This document shows, in pieces, positions 34,111 to 44,384 of a stretch of DNA of 64,000 bases. Below the pieces are notes generated by a model. That model was not told where the DNA came from and made no database searches. It was given only the letters and a program-made list of their open reading frames with translations. This DNA is from Cladosporium sp. IMV 00045 (taxonomy: Eukaryota > Ascomycota > Dothideomycetes > Cladosporiales > Cladosporiaceae). Every line of letters begins with the position of its first letter. The stretch's first letter is position 1. The position numbers and the translations under genes are program-made. The stretch spans positions 1 to 64,000 of the forward strand of contig MSJI02000799.1 of the NCBI GenBank assembly GCA_001931905.2, in the 5' to 3' direction.

Positions 34111-34120
34111 TATAAAAGGA
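34042..34120 (+). promoter_or_regulatory. Duplicated 30-bp element ending in a TATA box
   Basis: Two 30-base copies (34042-34071 and 34081-34110; two mismatches, offset 39 bp) share the block AGCGCTCCCCGAGAG. The second copy runs directly into TATAAAAGG at 34111-34119, about 138 bp before the first available ATG of the next gene, so this is a plausible core promoter with a duplicated upstream element. Confidence 0.5.
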
Positions 34121-34248
34121 GATAGTTTAAGAAGCCTATCTATAGGAGATTTTAGCACGCTTTCTTCTCCAAACCCTCTCACGCCAGTCAGTGAAACTGG
34201 TCTTTCGATGCTCTTCTCCACCGAGCAAGACAAGCAGAAACGCAAGAC

Positions 34249-36047
34249 ATGGCAAACCACCACCACTACCACCACCACCACCACCACCACCACCACCACA
34301 CGCAATGTCTGACGGCACGAAGAAGACGAATCCGACTCCTGCACACCCTTCTTCTGCTCCTGCTGTTCCTGTCTGCTTGCATCTCTGCGACGTGCATTTG
34401 TCTCGCGCACTCATCGGTCAGGAGTCAGACAGCTGTGCTGCGAGACATCGGCACCAGAATCACCAGCAACAGCAACACCAGCGTCAGTGATGGCTACGAC
34501 AGCACTCTCTTCCCACCAGTGCCCCAGCTCGTCCACCGCAACAAAGCAAAACGCAGCAGCAGTGGAGCTGGTGCAATGCAACCTCCTTTCGACTTTGGTT
34601 CCGGCGACTCCGACAGCTCCCCCTCAGATTCCTCCTCAGAAAGCCAGCACTCAACGGGAATCTACGCCTTCGTCTCCACCGCGCACCAGGAAAACGACGG
34701 GATCGAAGGAGTCAACGCCGCCAGGCGCGCTGAGGGTTGGTCTCGTTGCGTTGAGCGAGGGAGGAAGGTTAATCGACTTATGAACGCGCCTCAGATTCCT
34801 GAGGGGGAAGAGAGCAGGTTTCAGAGGTATGCCGATCTGGCGAAGTGGGGGTGGACGGTTAGGGAGAAGGAGGTTGAGGGGAAGGGGATGGGAGGGAAGA
34901 ATTGGGAGGGGGTGTTGGAGATGCTTGGGGTGGCTTTTGGGAATGGTGGTGAAGGTGGGGAGGGAAATGGGGGGTGGAAGAGGATTGAGGTCAGGCATGA
35001 GAGTGATACGGTCGATTGGGGGGACGGGGAGAGGATTTATCCTGTGAGTCTCTTTTACTATCTTCCGTCGTTTCTTCCGTCAATGTTCAAGAGAAAAACG
35101 GCAGGACCTTTGAAGCTGACATTCTGCGACCACCAAAAAAGGCAACAAAAGCCCTCTTCGCCCTCCTCCTCAACCCCCTCCACGGCATCAGCATCGGTTT
35201 CGACTCCGTCGGGCCAGCCTATACGGGAAAAGCGAAGAAACAGAACCTCAAAGCAGCCGACATCACGCCCTTGAAGCATCTCTCCGACATCCGCTACTTG
35301 ACGTGGGAGCACGAATGCCAACTCGCAGACGTGCCGGTCTCGTCATTGAAATACCACATCGCATCCGACATTCGCAACGACGAGACCCGTGACGCGGTGA
35401 GAGATGTGCTCGGCGGTTTTCTGATGGTCAAACTCCCTTTTTGGCCAGGGACTGTGATTTCTGAGGCAGAGCACGGGGAGAAATTCACGGCTTTGCTGGG
35501 GACGCCGGTGGGGGTGGCGATGGGGAGGTTATTGGCGCAGAGGAAGCAGGCAATGGGGAGGGAGAGGAGGATCGTTGAGGACAGGTTGTGGAGGGGTGAG
35601 ACGAGGGATAATGCTTGGGTGGTGGAGCATGGGCCGCCGACGTTTGCGCTTTTTGTGCTTTCGGATTTGGCGGCTGGTGGTGGTGGTGGTGGTGCTGCTG
35701 CTGCTGCTGGTGTTAGTTCGGAGGGGGGTGTTGCGCCTGGCGGTAAGTGGGGCAAAGGGAAAGCAACGGTGAAAGGTGAAGGTAGTGAAGCGTCGGGTTC
35801 TCTCAGTGTGGGTGCTGGTCAAAAGGATGCTAAAGCGTCGTTGAGCGATGCGTTGCAGCAGACGAAACTCGCGACGGGTGTCACGGCGGGTGGTGAGAAT
35901 ATCAATTCGGCGTCTGGACCTCAGAGCGGATCGCGGCCATCCAGAAGGTTGCGGATTCGTCGAGTGGCCAAAAGTGGGCTAGGAGGCATGGCAAATGATT
36001 TGTCTGGAAGGCCAGTTCGAGAAATTGAGATGGAGAGGCGACATTAG
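34249..36047 (+). CDS. Orphan protein A, paralogue of the next gene; function unknown
   Basis: Exons 34249-35043 and 35094-36047 (50-bp intron, GTGAGT donor, AG acceptor at 35092-35093; a CAG at 35102-35104 does not keep frame). From the first ATG it has 582 residues and starts with a ten-His run followed by a hydrophobic segment. From the ATG at 34573 (MQPPFDFG) it has 474, close to its neighbour's 479, so the true start is open. The C-terminal half has DITPLKHLSDIRYLTWEHECQ, VSSLKYHI, then FWPGT, a LLGTPVGVAMGRLLAQRK segment and PPTFALFVL. The same ordered blocks occur in the next gene. A Gly/Ala-rich run and basic tail end it. I do not recognise the family. Confidence 0.72.
34258..34299 (+). 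repeat. CAC trinucleotide run coding (in one frame) for polyhistidine
   Basis: Fourteen near-perfect CAC units with one TAC. In the orphan-A frame it encodes His-rich sequence; in another frame Pro-rich. If the real start is downstream it is just a 5' UTR microsatellite. Confidence 0.8.
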
Positions 36048-36191
36048 AGACGAGACTCACCGATCGAAGCATCGAAATCGACATCGACATCAACATCAAC
36101 ATCAAGCAAACGCAAACGATCGATTACCACAGAAGGCAGACAGAACCTCAATAAAAGCACACAACCGACAAGCAGCCATGAAACAAGCAAA

Positions 36192-37701
36192 ATGCTCACC
36201 TACCCCAAGCGATCGGCGATCAACTCATTCCAACCCCAAGACACCGGCACCGTGCTACACAAACAAATGCCACGATCAGAACCAAGCTTCTCCTCCCACG
36301 CCGCCCTGAACGAAGCATTGCGAGACCGCCTCGATCCGCAACGAACCGGCCGACCGGCCTTCGCGCAAACCGACGAAAGTTCCAAAGTAAGCCAGTTCAG
36401 CGAGTACTACGCCGAAGGCGACGAGCATCTTGGCAGATATCCTGGCAGGGACTCGTATGTTTTGCAGAGCGCGCAGAGGGATGGGACGCACTGGAGTGAG
36501 TTGCTTGGTTCTGATAGTTTAAGTACGGATGACGAGTCGCATATTCCAGAGAATTGGAGGGAGGGACCTGCCGATTATGGGTATAAGTACGTGGCTGATT
36601 GGCGGTTGCCGGATTTTCGTGGTTTGCAGGGGGTTGTGCCCGGTTTTAATGATGCGCAAGGACGTCCGGATTCAGCCTGGAGGGCGGCGAAGTGGGTGCA
36701 TAAGGTTCAGTGGGTTGATGATGAGGAGTTCAAACATCATCCGGTGAGTGGATTGGGGTAATGTTGTTGATGATCGAGGCGTCTATGAGTTTGTGCTGAT
36801 ATTCAGTGACCAGGTCTCCAACGGCATGTTTGAAAACGTATACTCGCCCATACACGGTGCAATCGTTTATGTAACTCACACAGAGCCACTAAAACCCGCA
36901 AACAAGGACAAAGACGGGACGTCTCCTCAACCAGTCGATCCAGACGCAATGGACGTGGATCGCCAGCCCTCGCAACCCACAGGAACAGGCTCCGGAGCAT
37001 CAGGATCCACACAGAACTGGTCCGGATTCTCTACCAAAGAAATCCCCCACTCACCCTCCGGCAAGGACGGCGACGGCGACATAGACATGGAGCGCCCTTT
37101 GCGAAAAGTCAACCTCCAGAAACAAGAGGGCAAGCACATCAAGCAAGAAGACCTAACGCCACTGCGCCTCCACGACGTCTGGTTGTTCGACTGGTACATG
37201 GCGTGCAGACTCGAAGCTCGCCCGGTCGGTGAGTTGAAGCATATCATCATGCTCAACATCGCCGAGACGCATACTTTGCAAGTATTGACAGAGCTCGCGG
37301 CCGGCGACAACAGGCGGTGGGGCACTTGGCCGGGGACGCCGTGGCTGAAAGAGGATAATGAGCCTTTGATCGGGTCGACGTTGGGTCAGAGTATGGCGAA
37401 GCTGATCGTGCAGAGGCCAAGGTTGTTTGGTTCGCAGAGGGATTTGCATGGGGGGAGCGTTTGGTGGACACCGTCGGGTCAAGGGGCGGGGCAGAATGCT
37501 CAAGGGACGGTGTCGATGATGTTTACCTTGAAAGACCCGCCATGGGACTTGATCAATCAGCAGTGGCAGGAATTGAGGTCTGGAGGGCAGACGCAGGGAG
37601 GATTGCTGGGTGATGTTGGATCGCAGAGGCGGCCTGGTGGATCTTCGCCTGGTGAGCAGTCTTCGCAACGACGGAAGGGCATTTGGGGACGAGAGCCTTG
37701 A
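36192..37701 (+). CDS. Orphan protein B, paralogue of the preceding gene; function unknown
   Basis: Exons 36192-36743 and 36814-37701 (70-bp intron, GTGAGT donor, CAG acceptor) give 479 residues. The N-terminal half has WREGPADYGYKYVADWRLPDF and WVHKVQWVDDEEF. After a disordered Ser/Asp linker (MDVDRQPSQP, GDGDIDMERP) the C-terminal half reads DLTPLRLHDVWLFDWYMACR, VGELKHIIMLNIAETHTLQVL, WGTWPGTPW, then IGSTLGQSMAKLIVQRPRLFG and GTVSMMFTL. These align block for block with orphan A (DITPL/DLTPL, LTWEHEC/FDWYMAC, VSSLKYHI/VGELKHII, FWPGT/TWPGT, LLAQRKQAMG/LIVQRPRLFG). Only 144 bp separates the genes, same strand, and the intron sits at a comparable place. No signal peptide or transmembrane segment; no known domain recognised. 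Confidence 0.75.
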
Positions 37702-38281
37702 GATTTGTTTCGATCTGCGTGAATACTGCACAATAAGCCCTAGGATATCTTCGATTGAACAGAAAAAGAGCTGCAGGATATGAAGCGTGAACGATCGGGT
37801 CAAGACAGCTGATCCGAGGAAATGATCGACCACCGGAAATCTGCGAGAAGTCATCAACAGCGATCGAAAACACTATCCCCGAGGACCGAATGCAACCAGC
37901 GACAACAATGATCGTTCCTGGCCATCGATCGCCCGTATCAAAGTGTTCTGGACCTTGGTGTTCGTGACGCGACGTCGACCGAAAGACTTTCGGATTTAAC
38001 CACGGATACATGTCAGCATCTCGTGCTGAATTCCTATTCGGGAAGCAGCAAGGTTGCGGTTGATAAGTATCATTCATCTTTTGTGCAATGGTCACATGTA
38101 AATCAGGAAAATGGTAAACATATTTAATAGTCCAAACAGTCTGACAAGATGTCACACATTTCGTTCTCATCGACGACTGCTTCACACGGATTTGAATCAA
38201 GCGATCCAAACATCCTCTACCATCGACCTTCCAACACCACCATCAACAAACCCAACGACAAACCCACAACAACAAAAAACA
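37702..38281. other. Intergenic region, nothing recognised
   Basis: 580 bp between the orphan B stop and the hydrolase start; contains the hydrolase 5' region, rich in CAA/ACA just before the ATG. Confidence 0.4.
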
Positions 38282-39280
38282 ATGCAACGTCCCCTCCTTC
38301 CCCACGCCCTCGTAAACCTCTCCGCCCACCTCCCCGACCCACCCTCCACACCAACCATCTCCCTCACGCCCATAACCCTCTCCATCCCCACCCGCCCCCT
38401 CCCTTTCCACCTCCGGCTGACCATCCCCCACCCAAATCCCCAAAAGACCCCCCTGCCAATAATCCTCCTCTCCCACGGCCACGGCAGCTCCAACAATCTC
38501 TCCTCTCTACACGGCTACGCCCCCCTCGCGAACCACTGGGCCTCGCACGGTTTCGCGGTAATCCAACCCACGCACCTCAGCTCCAGAGCACTTCGCAGTC
38601 TACCAGAACTGAACAACCGCCCCAGCGCGCCACTGTTCTGGCGCGAGCGCGTGGAAGACATGGTTTGCATTCTCGACCGGCTTGAGGAGATCGAAGCAGC
38701 GGTTCCGTTCCCGTTCGGAGGCTTGGATGCTTCGCGTGTAGCGGTCGCGGGGCATTCGTTGGGAGGGCACACGGCGAGTGTGCTTTTGGGGATGGAGTTT
38801 GCGGATGCTGAAAGTGGCGAAGTGGTCAACATGGCAGAGCCACGAATCAAAGCCGGCATCCTGCTCGCAGCGCTGGGGGAGGGCGACGAAGCGCTCAGCG
38901 AGAAAGGGAGGGAGATGCTGCCGTTCCATCGAAAGGTGGATTTCGGCGCGATGAAGACGCCCGCGCTCGTGGTGGTCGGGGACGCTGATCCGAATGAGCA
39001 CTTGACGACGAGGGGGTGGGAGTGGCACGCGGATGCGTTTCGGCTTGGAGGGGAGGGGAGGAGTTTGCTCACGCTGTTTGGTGGGGATCATTGTTTGGGG
39101 GGCATTTCGGGATTTGATGCGAAAGAGACGGTGGAGGAGGATGTGCAGATGGTTGCTGCTGTGCAGAGGCTTTCGGTGGTGTGGTTGAGGAAGGTGTTGG
39201 ATGGTGATGAGGGGGGTTGGGAGGAAGCTGTGAGGGTTTTGCATGAGATTGGGAGGATTGGGAGGGTCGAGAGTAAGTGA
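38282..39280 (+). CDS. Alpha/beta hydrolase (chlorophyllase/dienelactone-hydrolase-like)
   Basis: Intronless, 332 residues from the ATG at 38282; the frame is open further upstream but without hydrolase character. The fold is visible as PLPIILLSHGHGSS (oxyanion side), NHWASHGFAVIQPTH, the nucleophile elbow VAVAGHSLGGHTAS with Ser159, TPALVVVGDADPNEH (acid strand) and FGGDHCLGGISGFD with the likely catalytic His. The arrangement resembles fungal chlorophyllase-like or platelet-activating-factor-acetylhydrolase-like proteins, which are mostly uncharacterised. No signal peptide, so probably cytosolic. Substrate unknown. Confidence 0.85.
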   Translation: MQRPLLPHALVNLSAHLPDPPSTPTISLTPITLSIPTRPLPFHLRLTIPHPNPQKTPLPIILLSHGHGSSNNLSSLHGYAPLANHWASHGFAVIQPTHLSSRALRSLPELNNRPSAPLFWRERVEDMVCILDRLEEIEAAVPFPFGGLDASRVAVAGHSLGGHTASVLLGMEFADAESGEVVNMAEPRIKAGILLAALGEGDEALSEKGREMLPFHRKVDFGAMKTPALVVVGDADPNEHLTTRGWEWHADAFRLGGEGRSLLTLFGGDHCLGGISGFDAKETVEEDVQMVAAVQRLSVVWLRKVLDGDEGGWEEAVRVLHEIGRIGRVESK

Positions 39281-39774
39281 ATGCGCTTGGCTTGGGGTGC
39301 GGATTGGCAGGAAAGATGTTATCCTTGCTAGTTCAGCCAATCGCTTGTGCCGTTCAGGGCGTTCTAGGCAACGAGGGTTGAAATCCGCAAGTTTCGATTG
39401 AACTGTCAGACGAGTCCCTAAGAGCATGATCGGTAGTCAGAAAGAAGGGAGTAACATGCTGCTAGACCCATTTGTTAGCCAATCTAAAGCCTCAATCGTG
39501 CCGATGTCAACGCTTCCACTGCTGAATTGCCTAGCTCCTGAGAAAGGAAAGACCAAAAGGAGAAGAAAAGAACAGAAGATGAACGATAATTTTGACACGA
39601 CTAGCAACATCCCATTTTCCACCCAGACCCTACGCTGGTCATCAGTCAGCGTGGAACCGCCATCCGATTTCAAGCAGATCTATGCTGCACCGTGACGCCA
39701 TTAAAACGTGGACTGAAATGAATTAAGCCTGAAGAGAAGGCCTTCGCTCGAAGGCGCGATTCGAATGGCTGCAG
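39281..39774. other. Convergent spacer, nothing recognised
   Basis: About 490 bp between the hydrolase and SMC1 stops. Only short unsupported frames. Confidence 0.4.
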
Positions 39775-42700
39775 TTAAACAGTCTGGTATTTGCGCAACT
39801 GTAAAGAGAAGTAAACGTTAGCAATGTGATCCAGTAAATTCCACCAAAAGGGCAGTATAACAAAAAGGGGTGAGCAAAAACTTACATCCAACGTCAAAGC
39901 GCGACTAGAATTCACGCCCTGATCTCTCATAACGCCAACCAGCGTCTCACTCTCCTGGAACAAGCCAGCCTTGAGCGAGATGACGACAAACTGCATACCC
40001 GGCCCGGCCTTTTCGCGGACATAGCTAGCCAGCCTCAGCGTATTCGCCACATCGAGGGCAGCGTCGACCTCGTCGAGCACGAAGAACGGGCTAGGAGCGT
40101 AAGTGTGAATGGCGAAAAGCAGAGCGAGCGCGGCCATGGTCTTCTCGCCTCCAGACAAGTGCTCCATGTCGCGGAAGCGCTTGCCGGGGGGTGTGGCGTG
40201 GTACTTGACGCCGGAGAGGTAGGGCTCGTCTTCCTCCTCGACGTCGAGGTAGGCTTGGCCGCCGAGGGGCCAGGAGGAGGATTTGGTGAGGTCTTTGTAG
40301 ACGGGGGCGATCTGGTCTTTGATGTGGTTGAAGGCTTTGTTGAAGAGTTCCATGCGCTTCTGCTGCACCACTTGGAACTCCCTGTTGGCGCGGCGGTAGG
40401 CGTTGCGTGAGTCGTTGAATTCGCGCTCGACGGCTTGCAGCTTCTCGCTGGTTTGCTCGAGGCGGTCGGCGCTGCGCATGTTGGGGGCCATCTTGTCGAG
40501 CTCGGATTGGATGTTAGCAATCTTGTCAACGAGCATGGCTTCCGTATCCTCGGTGTAGGCGTCTGTGAGGTCTTCATCGAGGTCCTCGAAGGAAGGGTGA
40601 ATGCCGTGGTCGTTGACTTTGGGTGCTCGCTGGCTCGAGTCCGCGCCGTCCACATACATCGCGTCCTCGTCGTCATCTTCATCGAGAATCGCTTCCTCGA
40701 GAGGGAGACTATCAAGCTTGCGGCTGCCGCGCTCCAGGGGCAATTCGATATTCTCAACCTTGCAGTTTCTGAGCACACTGTATCTGGAGGTGCTGGCCTG
40801 GGTGATATTTGATTCCAGAGCCGTGACAAGATCAAGAGTCTTAGTGACATCTTTTGACATCTTCTTGACCACAGCTCGAGCCTCGTTCACCCGCTCGCCG
40901 CGCTGCTCAAACTCGGCCTTCAATTCGTCAAGCTGTTCGTTGAGCTGTTCGACCTCAGCATTGAGGACATCAAGTTCGCCACCAATCTCCTCTCGCTCTG
41001 CATCGAGTTGGGCGATCAAGTCACGATCACGTTGACTGCTTGCATTGATGGTCTGAATGCGAGCGTCAGTGTTCGCCAACCGCTTTGTCTCGTAGTCGAG
41101 CTGATTCCTTAATCTGGAAATCTGTCTCTTGAATTCCACCTCCTTCTCTCTCGACTCTTGTTGCATACTGCCCTGCTGGCGTTCATATTCTCGAATGTCA
41201 GAATATCCGAGCCTCTGACAGAAGCCGCCAAAGATCTCATCTTCGATTTCGGCGATGGACGATGAATACTCTTCAAGCTGCTGGCGAAGACCATCGAGGC
41301 CGCGTGCTTGCTCGTTGTACTTTGGCTGACTTTCTGCCAGCTGTGATTGAGCAAACTTCAGTTCTTTGGTCTTGGAGTCGATGTTCCGATCCAAGGCTTC
41401 CAGTTCTTCTTGCGCATACTGCAATTTTGTTTGCAATCCAGAAAGATCGGACTGAAGGTGCTCGGCCTCGATTTGGCGCTTGTGATCATTCGGCAAAGCA
41501 TCGAGGTCGGACTTGAGCTTCTCAACCAAAGTCCTCAAGTTCTCGACCTCCGTGTCTTCCCATCGTCGCTTTCGGTCACCCGGAGCCTCTCCGCCAGAGA
41601 TGAGATCACCCTTGGTGATACTCCTACCGTCAAGAGTGACCATCTTGACGTCTACTTTACGGTTCCACTTCAGCTCGCGGGCGACTTCCCAGTCGTCGCA
41701 AATCATAGCATCACCGCAGGCAAAGCTCACAGCGCGCTCGAGGGAGCTGTCAAACTCGACAGTATCGACGGCGAGCCTTGCTCCACGGTTTAAGCCTCTG
41801 TAGTTTGCGTTCGGCTGCTTGTGCACGATCGTGTCGAGCGGCACGAAAGCCATGGTGCCGGAACGTTGAGATTTGAGGTAGTCGATGCAGTCCTTCGCCG
41901 TCTTCTCCGTATCGGTGACCACTGCATCCCACCAACGACCGAGCACGATGGGCAAAGCTGTTTCGTACTTCTTGTGTTTCGGCTTCACAATCTGATGGAT
42001 CATGCCCTTCACACCAGGGAAGATGCGCTTCATCTGCGCGACAGTCTCCTTTTGGCGAGCTTCCTTGTTTGACTCACGTTGTTGTGACCGGCCTTCCGCC
42101 AACTTGGCTCCAGCCTGCTGCAGCTTTTCTTCCAGTTCTTGGGCGCTTTGCCTGGTACGGGTGCGTTCACTGTTCAGAGTGTTGATTGCAGACTGTTTGG
42201 CGCGAAGTTCTTGGGTGGTGGCTTTGACTTGTCGATTGCATTCTGCGCGGCGCTCTTTAAGAGAACCGATATCCTCTTGAAGGCTTCTGACAGTACCCTG
42301 CGAGCGCTCAACTGATGATTTGAGGGAATTGACAGTCTCCTCATCCGTCCTGAGTTGGGTCTTGATGTTGTCGACTTTGATTTGGTCCTCGCCGGAGCGC
42401 TTGTAGACTTCTCCTCGAAGGCGCTGATACTCTTCCAAATCTTGCGGGCTTAGGGCGCGGCCAGTTTGCTGTTGCTGAGCCATCCACTCTTTCTGCCACC
42501 GATCTTGAGCCTTCTCAGTGGTCGCAAGATCCTTCTGGAGCTTGTCTGCGGCGGCTTGCTGTGACTGTCGCTCTTTGCCGATATCTTCAATTTGTTTCTC
42601 ATACGTTCGCAGTTTCTTGTTAGAAATGCTGAGCTTTTCGTCAATCGGCACAAGCGCATTCTCCTTCTCTTCGATGCTCTTCTCCCTGCGCTTCATGTCA

Positions 42701-43665
42701 CGCTCGACCTTGTTGACATCGCGGCCAACCTTTGCCTGGTCTTGCTGTGCCTTTGCGAGCTGATCTTCATATTTCTGGACATTGCGTCTGTACTCTTTGA
42801 GCTCGTCCTGGTGCCTCTGGATCTCAGCAGTGCTGTCCTCAATTGTACGCTGGAAGTGGTACAGCTTGAATAGGACGCTGGTGACCACAGCCTGGTCCTT
42901 CTCGGCGCGCTTCTGCTCATACGAATCCAGCTCATCCTTCTGCTGTTGGTACGCTTTGATTTCAGTGTTGATGCCGCGACGCAAGTCCATCTTTTCCTTT
43001 TGGGTATTCTCAGCCTTTGCTGCTTCGGCTTTGAGTCTCTCGTACTCCTTAGAATACTCCAGAGATCCACTGATTTGCTCGAGCAGGCGCGTCAGATCTT
43101 TAGGCGACTGTGATGCGACAGCCTCAACGTCACCCTGGAAGACCAGAAAATTGCGCGCTTTGATGAGGATGTTCTCGGCTTCCAGTGCGTCGTTGTATTG
43201 TTTCGCGGTCACACCGCGGTTGTTGATGCGATACTCGCTCTGTCCAGAAGAGGTGATGCTGCGCTTCCATCGTTGCTCCTCACCCGCGTCGTCCTCGTAG
43301 ACGGCCATGACCCAAGCCGTTTGCGGGTCATTGCGCTGTGTGGTGGTTTGGGTATCCTGGTCGTCGTCTTCTGCCTCTGCGACTCCTGTCGCTTGCCCAT
43401 CCCCTTCCTCTTCTACGACATCGCCATTCGCGTCGATCTTCGAGTGCTTCAAAACGCGTCCGCGGTAGACCAGATCTCTAAGATGGGTTGATCGCAAGTG
43501 GGAAGATTTGATGCCGAGGACGAAGGAGATGGCGTCCATAGAGTTGGACTTGCCGGATCCATTGGGGCCAATGATGGAGGTGAAGTAGGAGTCGCCGAAT
43601 TGCAAGACATGGTGGCCTTTGTATGACTTGAAGTTGAACAGCTCCAAGGCGAGAAGCTTGCCCAT
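39775..43665 (-). CDS. SMC1: Cohesin ATPase subunit Smc1 (Psm1)
   Basis: Two exons, 43665-39886 and 39798-39775 (donor GTAAGT, acceptor ACAG), giving 1267 residues; the last exon encodes only LRKYQTV. Without splicing the frame also stays open to the same stop, so intron retention would insert 29 residues. Smc1 pairs with Smc3 to form the cohesin ring. The N-terminal head has FKSYKG and Walker A GPNGSGKS (33-40). A long coiled coil follows, then the hinge (about 545-690, from FPGVKGMIHQIV through RGLNRGARLAVDTVEF), a returning coil, the ABC signature LSGGEKTMAALAL near 1170 and Walker B FFVLDEVDAALD near 1193. All ATPase motifs are intact. Acidic insert DEDDDEDAMYVDG lies in the second coil. 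Confidence 0.96.
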   Translation of the reverse strand: MGKLLALELFNFKSYKGHHVLQFGDSYFTSIIGPNGSGKSNSMDAISFVLGIKSSHLRSTHLRDLVYRGRVLKHSKIDANGDVVEEEGDGQATGVAEAEDDDQDTQTTTQRNDPQTAWVMAVYEDDAGEEQRWKRSITSSGQSEYRINNRGVTAKQYNDALEAENILIKARNFLVFQGDVEAVASQSPKDLTRLLEQISGSLEYSKEYERLKAEAAKAENTQKEKMDLRRGINTEIKAYQQQKDELDSYEQKRAEKDQAVVTSVLFKLYHFQRTIEDSTAEIQRHQDELKEYRRNVQKYEDQLAKAQQDQAKVGRDVNKVERDMKRREKSIEEKENALVPIDEKLSISNKKLRTYEKQIEDIGKERQSQQAAADKLQKDLATTEKAQDRWQKEWMAQQQQTGRALSPQDLEEYQRLRGEVYKRSGEDQIKVDNIKTQLRTDEETVNSLKSSVERSQGTVRSLQEDIGSLKERRAECNRQVKATTQELRAKQSAINTLNSERTRTRQSAQELEEKLQQAGAKLAEGRSQQRESNKEARQKETVAQMKRIFPGVKGMIHQIVKPKHKKYETALPIVLGRWWDAVVTDTEKTAKDCIDYLKSQRSGTMAFVPLDTIVHKQPNANYRGLNRGARLAVDTVEFDSSLERAVSFACGDAMICDDWEVARELKWNRKVDVKMVTLDGRSITKGDLISGGEAPGDRKRRWEDTEVENLRTLVEKLKSDLDALPNDHKRQIEAEHLQSDLSGLQTKLQYAQEELEALDRNIDSKTKELKFAQSQLAESQPKYNEQARGLDGLRQQLEEYSSSIAEIEDEIFGGFCQRLGYSDIREYERQQGSMQQESREKEVEFKRQISRLRNQLDYETKRLANTDARIQTINASSQRDRDLIAQLDAEREEIGGELDVLNAEVEQLNEQLDELKAEFEQRGERVNEARAVVKKMSKDVTKTLDLVTALESNITQASTSRYSVLRNCKVENIELPLERGSRKLDSLPLEEAILDEDDDEDAMYVDGADSSQRAPKVNDHGIHPSFEDLDEDLTDAYTEDTEAMLVDKIANIQSELDKMAPNMRSADRLEQTSEKLQAVEREFNDSRNAYRRANREFQVVQQKRMELFNKAFNHIKDQIAPVYKDLTKSSSWPLGGQAYLDVEEEDEPYLSGVKYHATPPGKRFRDMEHLSGGEKTMAALALLFAIHTYAPSPFFVLDEVDAALDVANTLRLASYVREKAGPGMQFVVISLKAGLFQESETLVGVMRDQGVNSSRALTLDVSFCSPLFVILPFWWNLLDHIANVYFSLQLRKYQTV

Positions 43666-44384
43666 TGTGAAGAGACGCTGCCTCGTGAGCGTCGATCAGA
43701 GGTGGGTCGAGGGTCAGAAGGAAGATGCGCGAATTATGCGCGTCTCATGCGATTGCGCAGTCGTCTTTGCGAAAAGGTCTGACTGTTGGTATAGGTGTGA
43801 TGATCAGTAAGTTATGGCGGTGGTGTTGCTCAGGTCCCCGCGTCGCAGCCTCTCAAACACGCGCTCTCTCGCGTTTACCTCTCAGTGTGGGGATATCTCG
43901 GCTTCTTCGTCCGAGATAGATCCTCCAGTCGATAACATTCGCGGTGTGACGTAGCAAGCTCTCGCCAACCAGAGGACAGCTCTACACCACGCACGCAAAA
44001 ATACCAGACAAACACACACACCCTTCTGTTTCGGCCGTCTGCTGTGCCCTTCAGCCTCTTCCTATCGCGTGGCCCATCTGTCGGCAGTAGTCAGACTACC
44101 GTAGGTCATCTGCGCTGCCAAACCACAGGAGCCTATAACATTCCAGCACAGAGCCTCTCCGCTCTTCAGGACCTGGTCTAACACTCACATATTACCGACT
44201 AATCACCTCTCTAGTCGAGGTAGAGGAGGACATACGAAAGGCTCTTGGAACATTCTTCAGCTTCTGCTCTCTATCTCTTGGAGGACTGTGCTCCACCGCG
44301 ACATCTTAGCAATCCGTCGCCAAAGCCATCGCGTCTGTTGACAACAACACCAAATTCCGAAGGGGAGGACGAGAGTCGCACTTC
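43666..44384. promoter_or_regulatory. Divergent promoter region between SMC1 and GPC1 with three ACGCG cores
   Basis: Within 210 bp of the SMC1 start lie ACGCG words at 43739-43743 (minus), 43859-43863 (plus) and 43870-43874 (minus), the core of the MluI cell-cycle box bound by MBF-type factors. The rest is C/T-rich leader of the divergent gene. Confidence 0.4.
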
